Shown here piece by piece: positions 1 through 10,176 of a stretch of 10,228 nucleotides of DNA (position 1 is its first letter; each line of letters opens with the position of its first letter). Source of the stretch: JBBDWJ01 sp040902925. Its GTDB lineage: Bacteria; Acidobacteriota; Terriglobia; Bryobacterales; UBA6623. The position numbers and the translations under genes are program-made. The stretch is from positions 1 through 10,228 of the forward strand of contig JBBDWJ010000380.1 in the NCBI GenBank assembly GCA_040902925.1, written 5' to 3'. The notes below the pieces were generated by a model. That model had not been told where the DNA came from and searched no databases. It was given only the letters and a program-made list of their open reading frames with translations.

Positions 1-1056
<1,056 letters not shown>

Positions 1057-1061
1057 GGTAG

Positions 1062-1067
1062 CCTCCC
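1062..1067 (-). promoter_or_regulatory. Shine-Dalgarno that fixes the TTG start of rpoC
   Basis: GGGAGG on the minus strand lies 5 nt before the TTG at 1054-1056. It is the only good ribosome-binding site between the in-frame stop at 1078-1080 and the conserved RpoC sequence, so it decides the start. Confidence 0.8.
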
Positions 1068-1137
1068 AAGAAAGAATTTAGATGCACATCCCGTTCGCCC
1101 GGCGCGCCCACGGGCAGCGTCACCGGGTCGAAGGCCC

Positions 1138-1154
1138 GCGCGGGCAAACCGCGC
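1138..1154 (-). other. Hairpin in the rpoB-rpoC spacer
   Basis: A 6-bp perfect stem (GCGCGG/CCGCGC, 5-nt loop) begins about 20 nt after the rpoB stop. Its lower half overlaps a 12-bp palindrome at 1134-1145. No U-tract follows, so it is not an intrinsic terminator. It may stabilise or mark processing of the rpoB-rpoC mRNA. In such GC-rich sequence a short stem can also arise by chance. The rest of the 119-bp spacer shows no promoter. Confidence 0.3.
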
Positions 1155-1175
1155 CAGGCCTCCAGGGACTGCGGC

Positions 1176-5495
<4,320 letters not shown>

Positions 5496-5584
5496 AGGAT
5501 CAAAACTCCCGAGCGCATCGGCCGGCTCTTGATGGCGGCGGCCTCAGCAAAGATCTGGTGCTACGCGCCGTGGACCGCTCTCGC

Positions 5585-5615
5585 GGCGCCAGCGGCGGAA
5601 TTAGCCGGCGGCGCC
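5585..5615 (-). other. Strong GC-rich hairpin in the rpoB leader
   Basis: GGCGCC at 5585-5590 pairs with GGCGCC at 5610-5615. The stem continues inward through a G-U pair, one C-C mismatch and four more pairs to a 7-nt loop (UAAUUCC). This gives 11 pairs in a 12-position stem. It ends about 90 nt before the rpoB ATG and has no following U-tract. It is the most stable-looking structure in the leader. Confidence 0.5.
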
Positions 5616-5722
5616 GACATGCGCGTCACGGACTGGTTGACCATTGGGCGAACGGAACGTGTACCATTGCGGATGGACAACAGGCGCGCCTGAACCTGTC
5701 TGGAGGTAGGAAACACCGTATC

Positions 5723-5740
5723 GCGGTCCACTCGGACCGC
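5723..5740 (-). other. Perfect 7-bp hairpin with a competing partner downstream
   Basis: RNA strand GCGGUCC (5734-5740), loop GAGU, GGACCGC (5723-5729). The same GCGGUCC recurs at 5572-5578 and could pair with the 3' arm instead, giving two mutually exclusive folds. It lies 3 nt after the UCCG-loop hairpin, so the two may stack. Confidence 0.4.
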
Positions 5741-5743
5741 TCC

Positions 5744-5759
5744 CGTTTCCGGAGAAACG
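5744..5759 (-). other. Hairpin capped by a UNCG-type tetraloop
   Basis: RNA strand CGUUUC-UCCG-GAAACG: a 6-bp perfect stem with a C-G closing pair and UCCG loop, matching the exceptionally stable cUNCGg class. It lies about 104 nt from the predicted rpoB transcription start. Its function is unknown; such loops often nucleate folding or protect mRNA. Confidence 0.5.
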
Positions 5760-5869
5760 ACAAGCGTCATTCCCCCAGGGAACCAACTTCCTAAAGATGG
5801 ACACACAAATAGTAGCTGCAGCTTCGAGTTCGGGAAACAGGATACAGGGGCACGCGCCTCGACAGGTGC

Positions 5870-5898
5870 ATTATAACAATCCGCCTGCGCAATGGCAA
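5870..5898 (-). promoter_or_regulatory. Sigma-70-type promoter for rpoBC
   Basis: On the minus strand, a -35 hexamer TTGCCA (5893-5898) is separated by exactly 17 bp from a perfect -10 TATAAT (5870-5875). The -10 is preceded by TGT, giving an extended -10 motif. Expected transcription start is the G at about 5863. The bases between the -10 and the start are GCACCT, a fairly GC-rich discriminator of the sort often linked to stringent control (inference). It sits in the only long gene-free region and points toward rpoB, about 375 bp away. It would let rpoBC be transcribed apart from the ribosomal protein genes. Confidence 0.82.
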
Positions 5899-5947
5899 CG
5901 GAAATGCAAGACCCGGCCAACCCTATGTGATAAGCCGCACCAAACCG

Positions 5948-5972
5948 CCGGGCAGGGTTCTATCCTGCCCGG
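5948..5972 (-). terminator. Second hairpin after rplL, possible terminator or attenuator
   Basis: A perfect 9-bp stem CCGGGCAGG/CCTGCCCGG with a 7-nt loop lies between the first post-rplL hairpin and the rpoB promoter. No U-run follows it on the transcribed strand, so it is not a textbook intrinsic terminator. It could attenuate read-through, be a ribonuclease site, or protect the 3' end of the rplL mRNA. The stem is certain; the function is inferred. Confidence 0.45.
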
Positions 5973-6034
5973 GATTCTGGGCCTCGACCGCCCGAAGCGT
6001 CCGTCGTGGATCGAGCTTCCGGCGGCGAGGAGGA

Positions 6035-6057
6035 CTGGCCCGGCAGTTCCGGGCCAG
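6035..6057 (-). terminator. Hairpin immediately after rplL, possible attenuator
   Basis: A perfect 9-bp stem CTGGCCCGG/CCGGGCCAG with a 5-nt loop starts 5 nt after the rplL stop codon. A U-tract is missing (UCCUCCUCG follows). Its position matches the rplL-rpoB attenuator and RNase III region known in E. coli, where read-through from ribosomal protein genes into rpoBC is limited. The same role here is inference. Confidence 0.5.
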
Positions 6058-6062
6058 ACAGA

Positions 6063-6440
6063 TTACTTGACCTCGACCAGGGCGCCGGCTTCGGTCATCT
6101 TCTTTTTCAGGGCTTCCGCCTCTTCTTTCGAGACGTTTTCCTTGATCGGCTTGGGTGCATTATCCACCAGGTCCTTAGCCTCTTTCAGGCCCAGGCTGGT
6201 GACTTCGCGGACGGCCTTGATCGTCGCGATCTTGTTCGCGCCGGCGCCGGTGAGCATGACCGTGAACTCGGTCTGCTCCTCAACTGCCGCGGCGGCAGGC
6301 GCGGCGCCGCCGGCTCCGGCTACTACCGTCGCGGCTGCGGCCGATACCCCTAGCTTTTCCTCGAGCGTCTTAACCAGCTCGGCGGCTTCCATCAGGGTCA
6401 GGCCCTGAATTTGTTCGGCGATTGTATTGATGTCCGCCAT
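6063..6440 (-). CDS. rplL: Ribosomal protein L7/L12 (bL12)
   Basis: L12 is the flexible stalk protein, present as several dimers on L10, that recruits and stimulates translation GTPases such as EF-Tu and EF-G. The 125 residues have normal family layout: an N-terminal dimerisation and L10-binding helix pair (about 1-33), an Ala/Gly-rich hinge (about 34-56), and the globular C-terminal domain with GANKIATIKAVREVTSLGLK and the ending EAGALVEVK-like tail. The ATG at 6438-6440 is preceded by AAGGAG 4 nt upstream, a strong site suited to its high copy number. It lies 81 bp after rplJ and is followed by two hairpins before the rpoB promoter. Identity is certain. Confidence 0.99.
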   Translation of the reverse strand: MADINTIAEQIQGLTLMEAAELVKTLEEKLGVSAAAATVVAGAGGAAPAAAAVEEQTEFTVMLTGAGANKIATIKAVREVTSLGLKEAKDLVDNAPKPIKENVSKEEAEALKKKMTEAGALVEVK

Positions 6441-6496
6441 GACTCTCCTTGCTCCTTTTCGATTCGGATCTCACTTCATGCGCCCGGGTTCCTCCG

Positions 6497-6511
6497 CGCG
6501 GCGTCGCCGCG
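6497..6511 (-). other. Hairpin in the rplJ-rplL spacer
   Basis: A 6-bp perfect stem (CGCGGC/GCCGCG, 3-nt loop GAC) begins 10 nt after the rplJ stop. It could influence the rplJ to rplL transcript or translation ratio, since L12 is needed in excess over L10. No U-tract follows. It may be chance in GC-rich DNA. Confidence 0.3.
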
Positions 6512-6521
6512 GGAACTCACC

Positions 6522-7049
6522 TCAGGCGGCAAATTTGTTCTTTTCCACACCCTGGTTGATAACGACGGCCAAATACCGGGCCGGCGCGGCCAAAACGCTG
6601 ACCACGCGCTGCGCCGGGGCATTGATAACGTAGAGCAGCTTGGCGTACAGCTCATCCTTGCCAGGCAGTGTCGCCAGTTGATTCAAGGCGCCGACGTCGA
6701 GCACGCGGCCTTCCACCACTCCCGCCTTGAATTGCAACACGGGGTGCTCTTTGGCGTAGGCCACCAGCGCTTTAATCAGCGCGACCGGGTCGCCCTCGGT
6801 ATAGGCCAGCGAGGTCATGCCCTGCAGCTTTCCGAGCACGCCGGCGTAAGGCGTTCCTTCGGAGGCCTGCCGCGCCAGGCGATTTTTCAGCACGAGATAG
6901 GCGCCGCCGTTCTGGCGCACCTGCCGCCGCAACTGAAAATCCTCCTCGACCTTGAGGCCCTCAAAGCCGCAGGCGAAGACGGCCGGCGCGCGCCCCAGCT
7001 CCTCGCGCAATTGTTCAATTTCGTTGCTCTTGATCGCTTTCGTTTTCAT
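6522..7049 (-). CDS. rplJ: Ribosomal protein L10 (uL10)
   Basis: L10 anchors the L12 dimers to 23S rRNA next to L11, forming the stalk base. The 175-residue product has the L10 pattern: an N-terminal RNA-binding domain with VLKNRLARQA and EGDPVALIKAL, and a C-terminal helix (about 145-175) that binds L12. E. coli L10 is 165 residues, so length is normal. The ATG at 7047-7049 overlaps the rplA TGA as ATGA, and its Shine-Dalgarno AAGGAGG lies inside the last codons of rplA. Translation is therefore probably coupled to rplA. There is no room for the separate L10 leader and promoter that precede rplJ in E. coli. Confidence 0.99.
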   Translation of the reverse strand: MKTKAIKSNEIEQLREELGRAPAVFACGFEGLKVEEDFQLRRQVRQNGGAYLVLKNRLARQASEGTPYAGVLGKLQGMTSLAYTEGDPVALIKALVAYAKEHPVLQFKAGVVEGRVLDVGALNQLATLPGKDELYAKLLYVINAPAQRVVSVLAAPARYLAVVINQGVEKNKFAA

Positions 7050-7753
7050 CGCACGCCCTCCTTGACCATCTCGGCTACGTCGAGATCAATTCCCGGGCTC
7101 ATCGTCGAGGCCATCGTGACGCCTTGCACATAGCGTCCCTTGGCGGCCGAAGGCTTGGCCCGCACCACCGCTTCGATCAGCGCCGTTGCGTTTTCGGCCA
7201 GCTTATCCTTGGAGAAGCTCAACTTGCCGACGGGGGCGTGAATCACGCCCGCCTTGTCGGTGCGGAACTCGACCTTACCGGCCTTGATCTCGGTGACCGC
7301 CTTCGCCACGTCCTGAGTCACCGTGCCGGTCTTCGGGTTGGGCATCAAGCCCCGCGGGCCGAGAATTTTTCCCAGACGGCCGACGGATTTCATCATGTCG
7401 GGCGTGGCGACAATGGCGTCAAAGTCGAGCCAGTTTTCGGTCTGGATCTTCTTGACCAACTCGTCCCCGCCAACGATATCCGCACCGGCTTTCTCGGCCT
7501 CGGCGAGCTTTTCGCCCGACGCGATCACGAGAACTTTTTTGGATCTCCCCAGCCCGTTGGGCAGCACCACGGTGCCGCGCACCATCTGATCGGCGTGCTT
7601 GGGATCGACGCCGAGAACCATGTGAAGCTCGACGGTCTCGTCGAACTTCGCAACTTTGTTGTCTTGAAGAAGGGGAATCGCCTCGTCGATGCGATAGGGG
7701 CGCTTCTCGATTTTCTCAGCCGCGTTGCGGTATTTCTTGCCTCGTCGTTTCAT
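7046..7753 (-). CDS. rplA: Ribosomal protein L1 (uL1)
   Basis: L1 forms the mobile L1 stalk that moves deacylated tRNA out of the E site. In many bacteria it also represses its own operon by binding mRNA. The 235 residues match the family in length, with the signature MKSVGRLGKILGPRGLMPNP at 121-140 and a typical two-domain layout. The start at 7751-7753 is preceded by GGGTGATAT, which pairs with the extended anti-Shine-Dalgarno (GGTGAT) rather than with the usual GGAGG core. It follows rplK after 111 bp and overlaps rplJ by 4 bp. Identity is certain. Confidence 0.99.
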   Translation of the reverse strand: MKRRGKKYRNAAEKIEKRPYRIDEAIPLLQDNKVAKFDETVELHMVLGVDPKHADQMVRGTVVLPNGLGRSKKVLVIASGEKLAEAEKAGADIVGGDELVKKIQTENWLDFDAIVATPDMMKSVGRLGKILGPRGLMPNPKTGTVTQDVAKAVTEIKAGKVEFRTDKAGVIHAPVGKLSFSKDKLAENATALIEAVVRAKPSAAKGRYVQGVTMASTMSPGIDLDVAEMVKEGVR

Positions 7754-7772
7754 ATATCACCCTGGTTCGAAC

Positions 7773-7793
7773 GGCTCCCAATCTGGCGGAGCC
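7773..7793 (-). other. Hairpin upstream of rplA
   Basis: A 6-bp stem GGCTCC/GGAGCC with a 9-nt loop lies in the 111-bp rplK-rplA spacer, ending about 19 nt before the rplA start. It is one of two candidates here for an L1 mRNA-binding operator, but I cannot show the L1 consensus. It could also be a simple stabilising stem. No promoter is visible in this spacer. Confidence 0.3.
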
Positions 7794-7864
7794 TCCCACG
7801 AGATGAGCCCGAATCCTTAACCGTTCCGGGCCATTTTTGCCTTTGCCCTGGCCGCCGCGGCCTG

Positions 7865-8296
7865 CTATCCCTCGACCCGCACGCCCATGCTGCGAGCCGT
7901 GCCTTCCACGCTGCGCATCGCCGCTTCGACGGTGTGGGCGTTGAGATCGGGCATCTTCTGCTTGGCGATCTCGGCAACCTGCTTGGAGGTGATCACGCCC
8001 ACCTTGATGCGGTTCGGTTCGCCCGAGCCCTTGGCCAAGTTCGCGGCGCGCTTGATCAGCACCGCGGCCGGCGGCGTCTTGGTGATGAACGAATAGGTGC
8101 GGTCCTGGTAGACCGTAATCACCACGGGAATAATCAGCCCGTCCATCTCCTTGGCCGACGTTTTGGCGTTGAACGCCTTGCAGAAGTCCATGATGTTCAC
8201 GCCTGCCTGACCCAACGCGGGCCCTACGGGAGGCGCCGGCGTTGCCTTGCCGGCCATGATCTGCAATTTGATCAGTTGCTTGATTCGTTTCGCCAT
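7865..8296 (-). CDS. rplK: Ribosomal protein L11 (uL11)
   Basis: L11 binds 23S rRNA at the GTPase-associated centre and is needed for factor-stimulated GTP hydrolysis and for RelA activation; thiostrepton binds at its interface with rRNA. The 143 residues are standard length. The N-terminal domain has the conserved KATPAPPVGPALGQAGVNIM with the thiostrepton-contact prolines (P20, P22, P23). The C-terminal rRNA-binding signature is DLNAHTVEAAMRSVEGTARS (117-136). The ATG at 8294-8296 has GGAG 9 nt upstream. It lies 100 bp after nusG, with a hairpin in the spacer. Identity is certain. Confidence 0.99.
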   Translation of the reverse strand: MAKRIKQLIKLQIMAGKATPAPPVGPALGQAGVNIMDFCKAFNAKTSAKEMDGLIIPVVITVYQDRTYSFITKTPPAAVLIKRAANLAKGSGEPNRIKVGVITSKQVAEIAKQKMPDLNAHTVEAAMRSVEGTARSMGVRVEG

Positions 8297-8328
8297 GGAA
8301 CTCTACTCCATCCGTGCGCGACCCGGCC

Positions 8329-8355
8329 CGAGACGGCAGTTCACCGCCCGTCTCG
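8329..8355 (-). promoter_or_regulatory. Hairpin in the rplK leader, candidate L1 operator
   Basis: A perfect 8-bp stem CGAGACGG/CCGUCUCG with an 11-nt loop sits between nusG and rplK, ending about 32 nt before the rplK ATG. In E. coli, L1 represses rplK-rplA by binding a structure in the rplK leader, so the location fits. I have not matched the L1-binding loop residues. No U-tract follows, so it is not a standard terminator for nusG. Confidence 0.35.
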
Positions 8356-8396
8356 CGGTCTTGGTCAGAAATTCTGCTCGACCTGCCGCGGGCCTG

Positions 8397-9371
8397 CTAG
8401 CCGTCTTCTTTCTCGACCTGAAAATATTCCAACTCGACCGGGGTGCCGCGCCCGAAGATCGTTACCATCACTTTCAAAGTGCTGCGGTCTTCGTTGACTT
8501 CGTCCACGGCTCCCGTGAAGTTCGCGAACGGGCCGTCGACGATCTTGACGCGGTCGTTCTTCTCGAAGCTCATCTTCGGCCTGGGTTTTTCCGACGATGT
8601 CTTCTGCCGGTAGAGCGTCTGATTGACTTCATCAGCCGTCAGCGGCGTCGGAACTTGCCCGCCGCCGACGAAGCCGGTAACTCGCGGCGTATTCTTGACG
8701 ACGTGCCAAAGCTCGTCGTCCATTTCGAGTTGCACCAGCACATAACCCGGATACAGCATCCGCTTACTGGTCACCTTCTTGCCGCTGCGCATCTCGACGA
8801 CATCTTCGGTGGGGATCAGAATCTCGCCAATCCGCTCCCCGAAACCAAACGCGTCCGCGCGGCTGCGAAGGCTCTCTTTGACCTTATTTTCAAATCCCGA
8901 ATAGGTATGGATGATGTACCAATCCATGCCCGGTATGCCGATTTGGCGGCCATTCTGGCCGGCGCCCGGAGCCGCTTCCTCGGATGGCGACGGTTCGGCC
9001 GCGACAGCCCCCTCCGGAACGCCGGCCGCCTCTGCCGCCGGAGTCTCCTCCTCGGCCTCGGCTAGCGTTTCTTCCGGCGATTCTTCGGCGCTGCCGGCCT
9101 CGATCGAGTCCGCTGCCACGGCCGGGTCCTCAGGGGACACGACTTCCTCAGCGCTCACTTCCACGGCCGCCTGTTCGTCATCGCTGGTCGAGTCCATTAC
9201 GAGCCCGGCCTCCTGGTCGGACGAATCCCCATCGGCGGCGGAGTCATCCGCGGCCGGCAATGCTTCGGCGCCCATCGAGCCACCCAGCCCGGGCTGTTCC
9301 CCGGCGGCGGCATCGGCCGCAGTTTCCCGCGGCTCGGCGTCCAACTCGTCCTGCGATTTCGGTTCGCTCAC
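8397..9371 (-). CDS. nusG: Transcription factor NusG with long acidic N-terminal extension
   Basis: NusG binds the RNA polymerase clamp through its NGN domain to aid processivity, and its KOW domain contacts Rho or ribosomal protein S10. Residues 149-324 (176 aa, normal NusG size) carry both: MDWYIIHTYSGFENKVKESL at 149-168, then MLYPGYVLVQLEM, and the KOW motif around 271-298 (NDRVKIVDGPFANFTGAVDE). Ahead lies a 148-residue low-complexity region rich in Ala, Glu, Asp and Ser, with about 39 acidic and only 3 basic residues. The GTG at 9369-9371 has GAGG 5 nt upstream and lies 20 bp after secE. Met149 has no ribosome-binding site, so the extension is likely translated. Identity of the core is certain. 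Confidence 0.97.
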   Translation of the reverse strand: MSEPKSQDELDAEPRETAADAAAGEQPGLGGSMGAEALPAADDSAADGDSSDQEAGLVMDSTSDDEQAAVEVSAEEVVSPEDPAVAADSIEAGSAEESPEETLAEAEEETPAAEAAGVPEGAVAAEPSPSEEAAPGAGQNGRQIGIPGMDWYIIHTYSGFENKVKESLRSRADAFGFGERIGEILIPTEDVVEMRSGKKVTSKRMLYPGYVLVQLEMDDELWHVVKNTPRVTGFVGGGQVPTPLTADEVNQTLYRQKTSSEKPRPKMSFEKNDRVKIVDGPFANFTGAVDEVNEDRSTLKVMVTIFGRGTPVELEYFQVEKEDG

Positions 9372-9391
9372 GACATCCTCAAGCGGTCCAA

Positions 9392-9691
9392 CTAGTTCGT
9401 AAAGTACTGATACAACCGGCTTATTGTGCTAGACAGCGCGTAATCCACGACGAAAAAATATAGCGCGAACAAGAAGACGGTAACCAGCACAACCACGGTG
9501 GTTGATTGTACCTGGTCGCGGGTCGGCCAGGTTACAAGCTTCATTTCCCGGCGCACACCTTCGTAGAACGTGCGGAGACGCTCTGGCCAGCTCTTCATCC
9601 GGACTACCAAGCTCTCCTCGGAGGCTTTGGCCACCTTGGAGCCCTTGGTTGCTTTAGGCGTCTTGGCCGCCGATTTCGCCACTGTCGCCAT
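9392..9691 (-). CDS. secE: Preprotein translocase subunit SecE
   Basis: SecE clamps and stabilises the SecY channel of the Sec translocon in the inner membrane. The 99-residue product has a Lys/Ala-rich N-terminal tail (1-25), an amphipathic stretch, the hallmark EMKLVTWPTRDQVQSTTVVV (49-68), and a single membrane span at about 64-83. The start at 9689-9691 is preferred because GGGAG lies 7 nt upstream. An in-frame ATG at 9725-9727 would add 12 residues but has only a weak AAGG. It sits between tRNA-Trp and nusG, the usual secE-nusG pairing, with a 20-bp gap to nusG. Confidence 0.95.
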   Translation of the reverse strand: MATVAKSAAKTPKATKGSKVAKASEESLVVRMKSWPERLRTFYEGVRREMKLVTWPTRDQVQSTTVVVLVTVFLFALYFFVVDYALSSTISRLYQYFTN

Positions 9692-9762
9692 GAATCGTCT
9701 CCCGTCCGCTAACCGGCCTCGTCCCATGACTGCCTTTGCCCGCCCCGAATCCAGCCGCGCAA

Positions 9763-9776
9763 ACGCCAGCCGGCGT
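9763..9776 (-). other. Small hairpin between tRNA-Trp and secE
   Basis: A 5-bp stem ACGCC/GGCGU with a 4-nt loop, extendable by one G-U and one A-U pair, lies in the 148-bp tRNA-secE spacer. It may affect processing of the tRNA from the mRNA. No promoter is evident in this spacer. Confidence 0.2.
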
Positions 9777-9839
9777 CTCCCGCCCGCTCCGGCGGTCTCT
9801 TCGCCTCGCCGCCTGCCATCAAACCAAAGCTCAAGAAGC

Positions 9840-9913
9840 TGGCAGGGGCGGAGGGAATCGAACCCCCAGTTGCGGTTTTGGAGACCGCTGGTTTACCGTT
9901 AACCGACGCCCCT
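9840..9913 (-). tRNA. trnW: tRNA-Trp (anticodon CCA)
   Basis: The strand folds as a complete cloverleaf: acceptor AGGGGCG/CGCCCCT, D-arm GGTT-AACGGTA-AACC, anticodon arm GCGGT-CTCCAAA-ACCGC with anticodon CCA, a 4-nt variable region AACT, and a T-arm GGGGG-TTCGATT-CCCTC. The discriminator is G, as expected for tRNA-Trp, and the 3' CCA is encoded (9840-9842). It is 71 nt plus CCA. It lies between rpmG and secE, a position seen in several bacterial phyla, so it is probably cut out of a tuf-rpmG-secE transcript. Confidence 0.97.
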
Positions 9914-9953
9914 GCAAACTGGACGGATGATTCGCAACGCCCCGGTTGGCTGT

Positions 9954-9979
9954 CCGGTTCGGCTGGGCCAGCCCACCGG
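9954..9979 (-). other. Two-part hairpin between rpmG and tRNA-Trp
   Basis: An outer 5-bp stem CCGGU/ACCGG and an inner 5-bp stem GGCUG/CAGCC with a 3-nt loop are separated by a small 1x2 internal loop. It lies about 40 nt upstream of the tRNA 5' end. It may guide processing or partly attenuate transcription; there is no U-tract. Confidence 0.35.
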
Positions 9980-10010
9980 GTCCTCGAATTATCCTACCAC
10001 TTGCCGTGCG

Positions 10011-10163
10011 TCACTTCACCTCGCGGTGAATTGTGTGCCTCCGAAGCTTGGGGCAGTACTTCTTCAGCTCCAGCCGCCCCTGCTGCTTCTTCTTGTTCTT
10101 CGTGGTCGTATAATTCCGCTCTTTGCTTTCGGTGCATTCGAGGGTGATTACTTCGCGCGCCAT
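10011..10163 (-). CDS. rpmG: Ribosomal protein L33 (bL33), half of its cysteines missing
   Basis: L33 is a small 50S protein near the E site. The 50-residue translation begins MAREVITLECTESKERNYTT and ends with ELKKYCPKLRRHTIHREVK, clearly the L33 family. Zinc-binding forms have two CxxC pairs; here C10 is followed by Ser at position 13, and C37 by Leu at position 40, so each pair keeps only its first cysteine. Tight four-cysteine zinc binding is therefore not expected. AGGAGG lies 5 nt before the ATG at 10161-10163 and starts just 2 nt after the tuf stop, which suggests coupling to tuf. Identity is secure. Confidence 0.96.
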   Translation of the reverse strand: MAREVITLECTESKERNYTTTKNKKKQQGRLELKKYCPKLRRHTIHREVK

Positions 10164-10176
10164 ATCCGCCTCCTGA

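Larger units (their letters stand above)
5496..5863 (-). promoter_or_regulatory. Long structured 5' leader of rpoB (predicted)
   Basis: This is the stretch from the predicted transcription start (about 5863) to the rpoB ATG, with no convincing gene. In transcript order I see these hairpins: a 6-bp stem closed by a 3-nt loop (5769-5783); CGUUUC-UCCG-GAAACG with a UNCG-type tetraloop (5744-5759); GCGGUCC-GAGU-GGACCGC (5723-5740); a 12-bp palindrome CAGGCGCGCCTG (5681-5692); and a long GGCGCC-based stem (5585-5615). A second GCGGUCC at 5572-5578 could pair with the same GGACCGC arm. The rpoB Shine-Dalgarno GGGAG (5506-5510) is at the 3' end. The structures are read directly; any regulatory role is inferred. 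It resembles no riboswitch that I recognise. Confidence 0.5.

Noticed and set aside
5601..5804. Second short minus-strand frame (67 codons, GTG start) in the rpoB leader
   Set aside because: No Shine-Dalgarno, overlaps the other frame and the leader hairpins, no recognisable protein features.
5561..5920. Open frame on the minus strand between rplL and rpoB (119 codons from a TTG, or 69 codons from an ATG at 5768-5770)
   Set aside because: The long form spans the -35/-10 promoter, no start has a properly spaced ribosome-binding site, the ATG is buried in a hairpin, and the product resembles no family I know. A small leader peptide cannot be fully excluded.
7124..8497. 457-codon plus-strand open frame across rplA, rplK and the end of nusG
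   Set aside because: Runs antisense through three certain genes and their spacers; its length reflects high GC content.
8397..8926. Shorter nusG starting at Met149
   Set aside because: No ribosome-binding site before that ATG; the upstream frame is open back to a GTG with a good site just after secE.
9692..9727. Longer secE form starting at the ATG 9725-9727
   Set aside because: Adds 12 residues (MGRGRLADGRRF) not typical of SecE and has a weak ribosome-binding site, while the ATG at 9689-9691 has GGGAG at good spacing.
9942..9966. Imperfect tandem repeat (CCGGTTGGCTG, CCGGTTCGGCTG) before tRNA-Trp
   Set aside because: Only two short, inexact copies; better explained as part of the hairpin at 9954-9979.
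9988..9993. GATAAT resembling a -10 box upstream of tRNA-Trp
   Set aside because: No acceptable -35 at 16-18 bp, so a promoter cannot be claimed.
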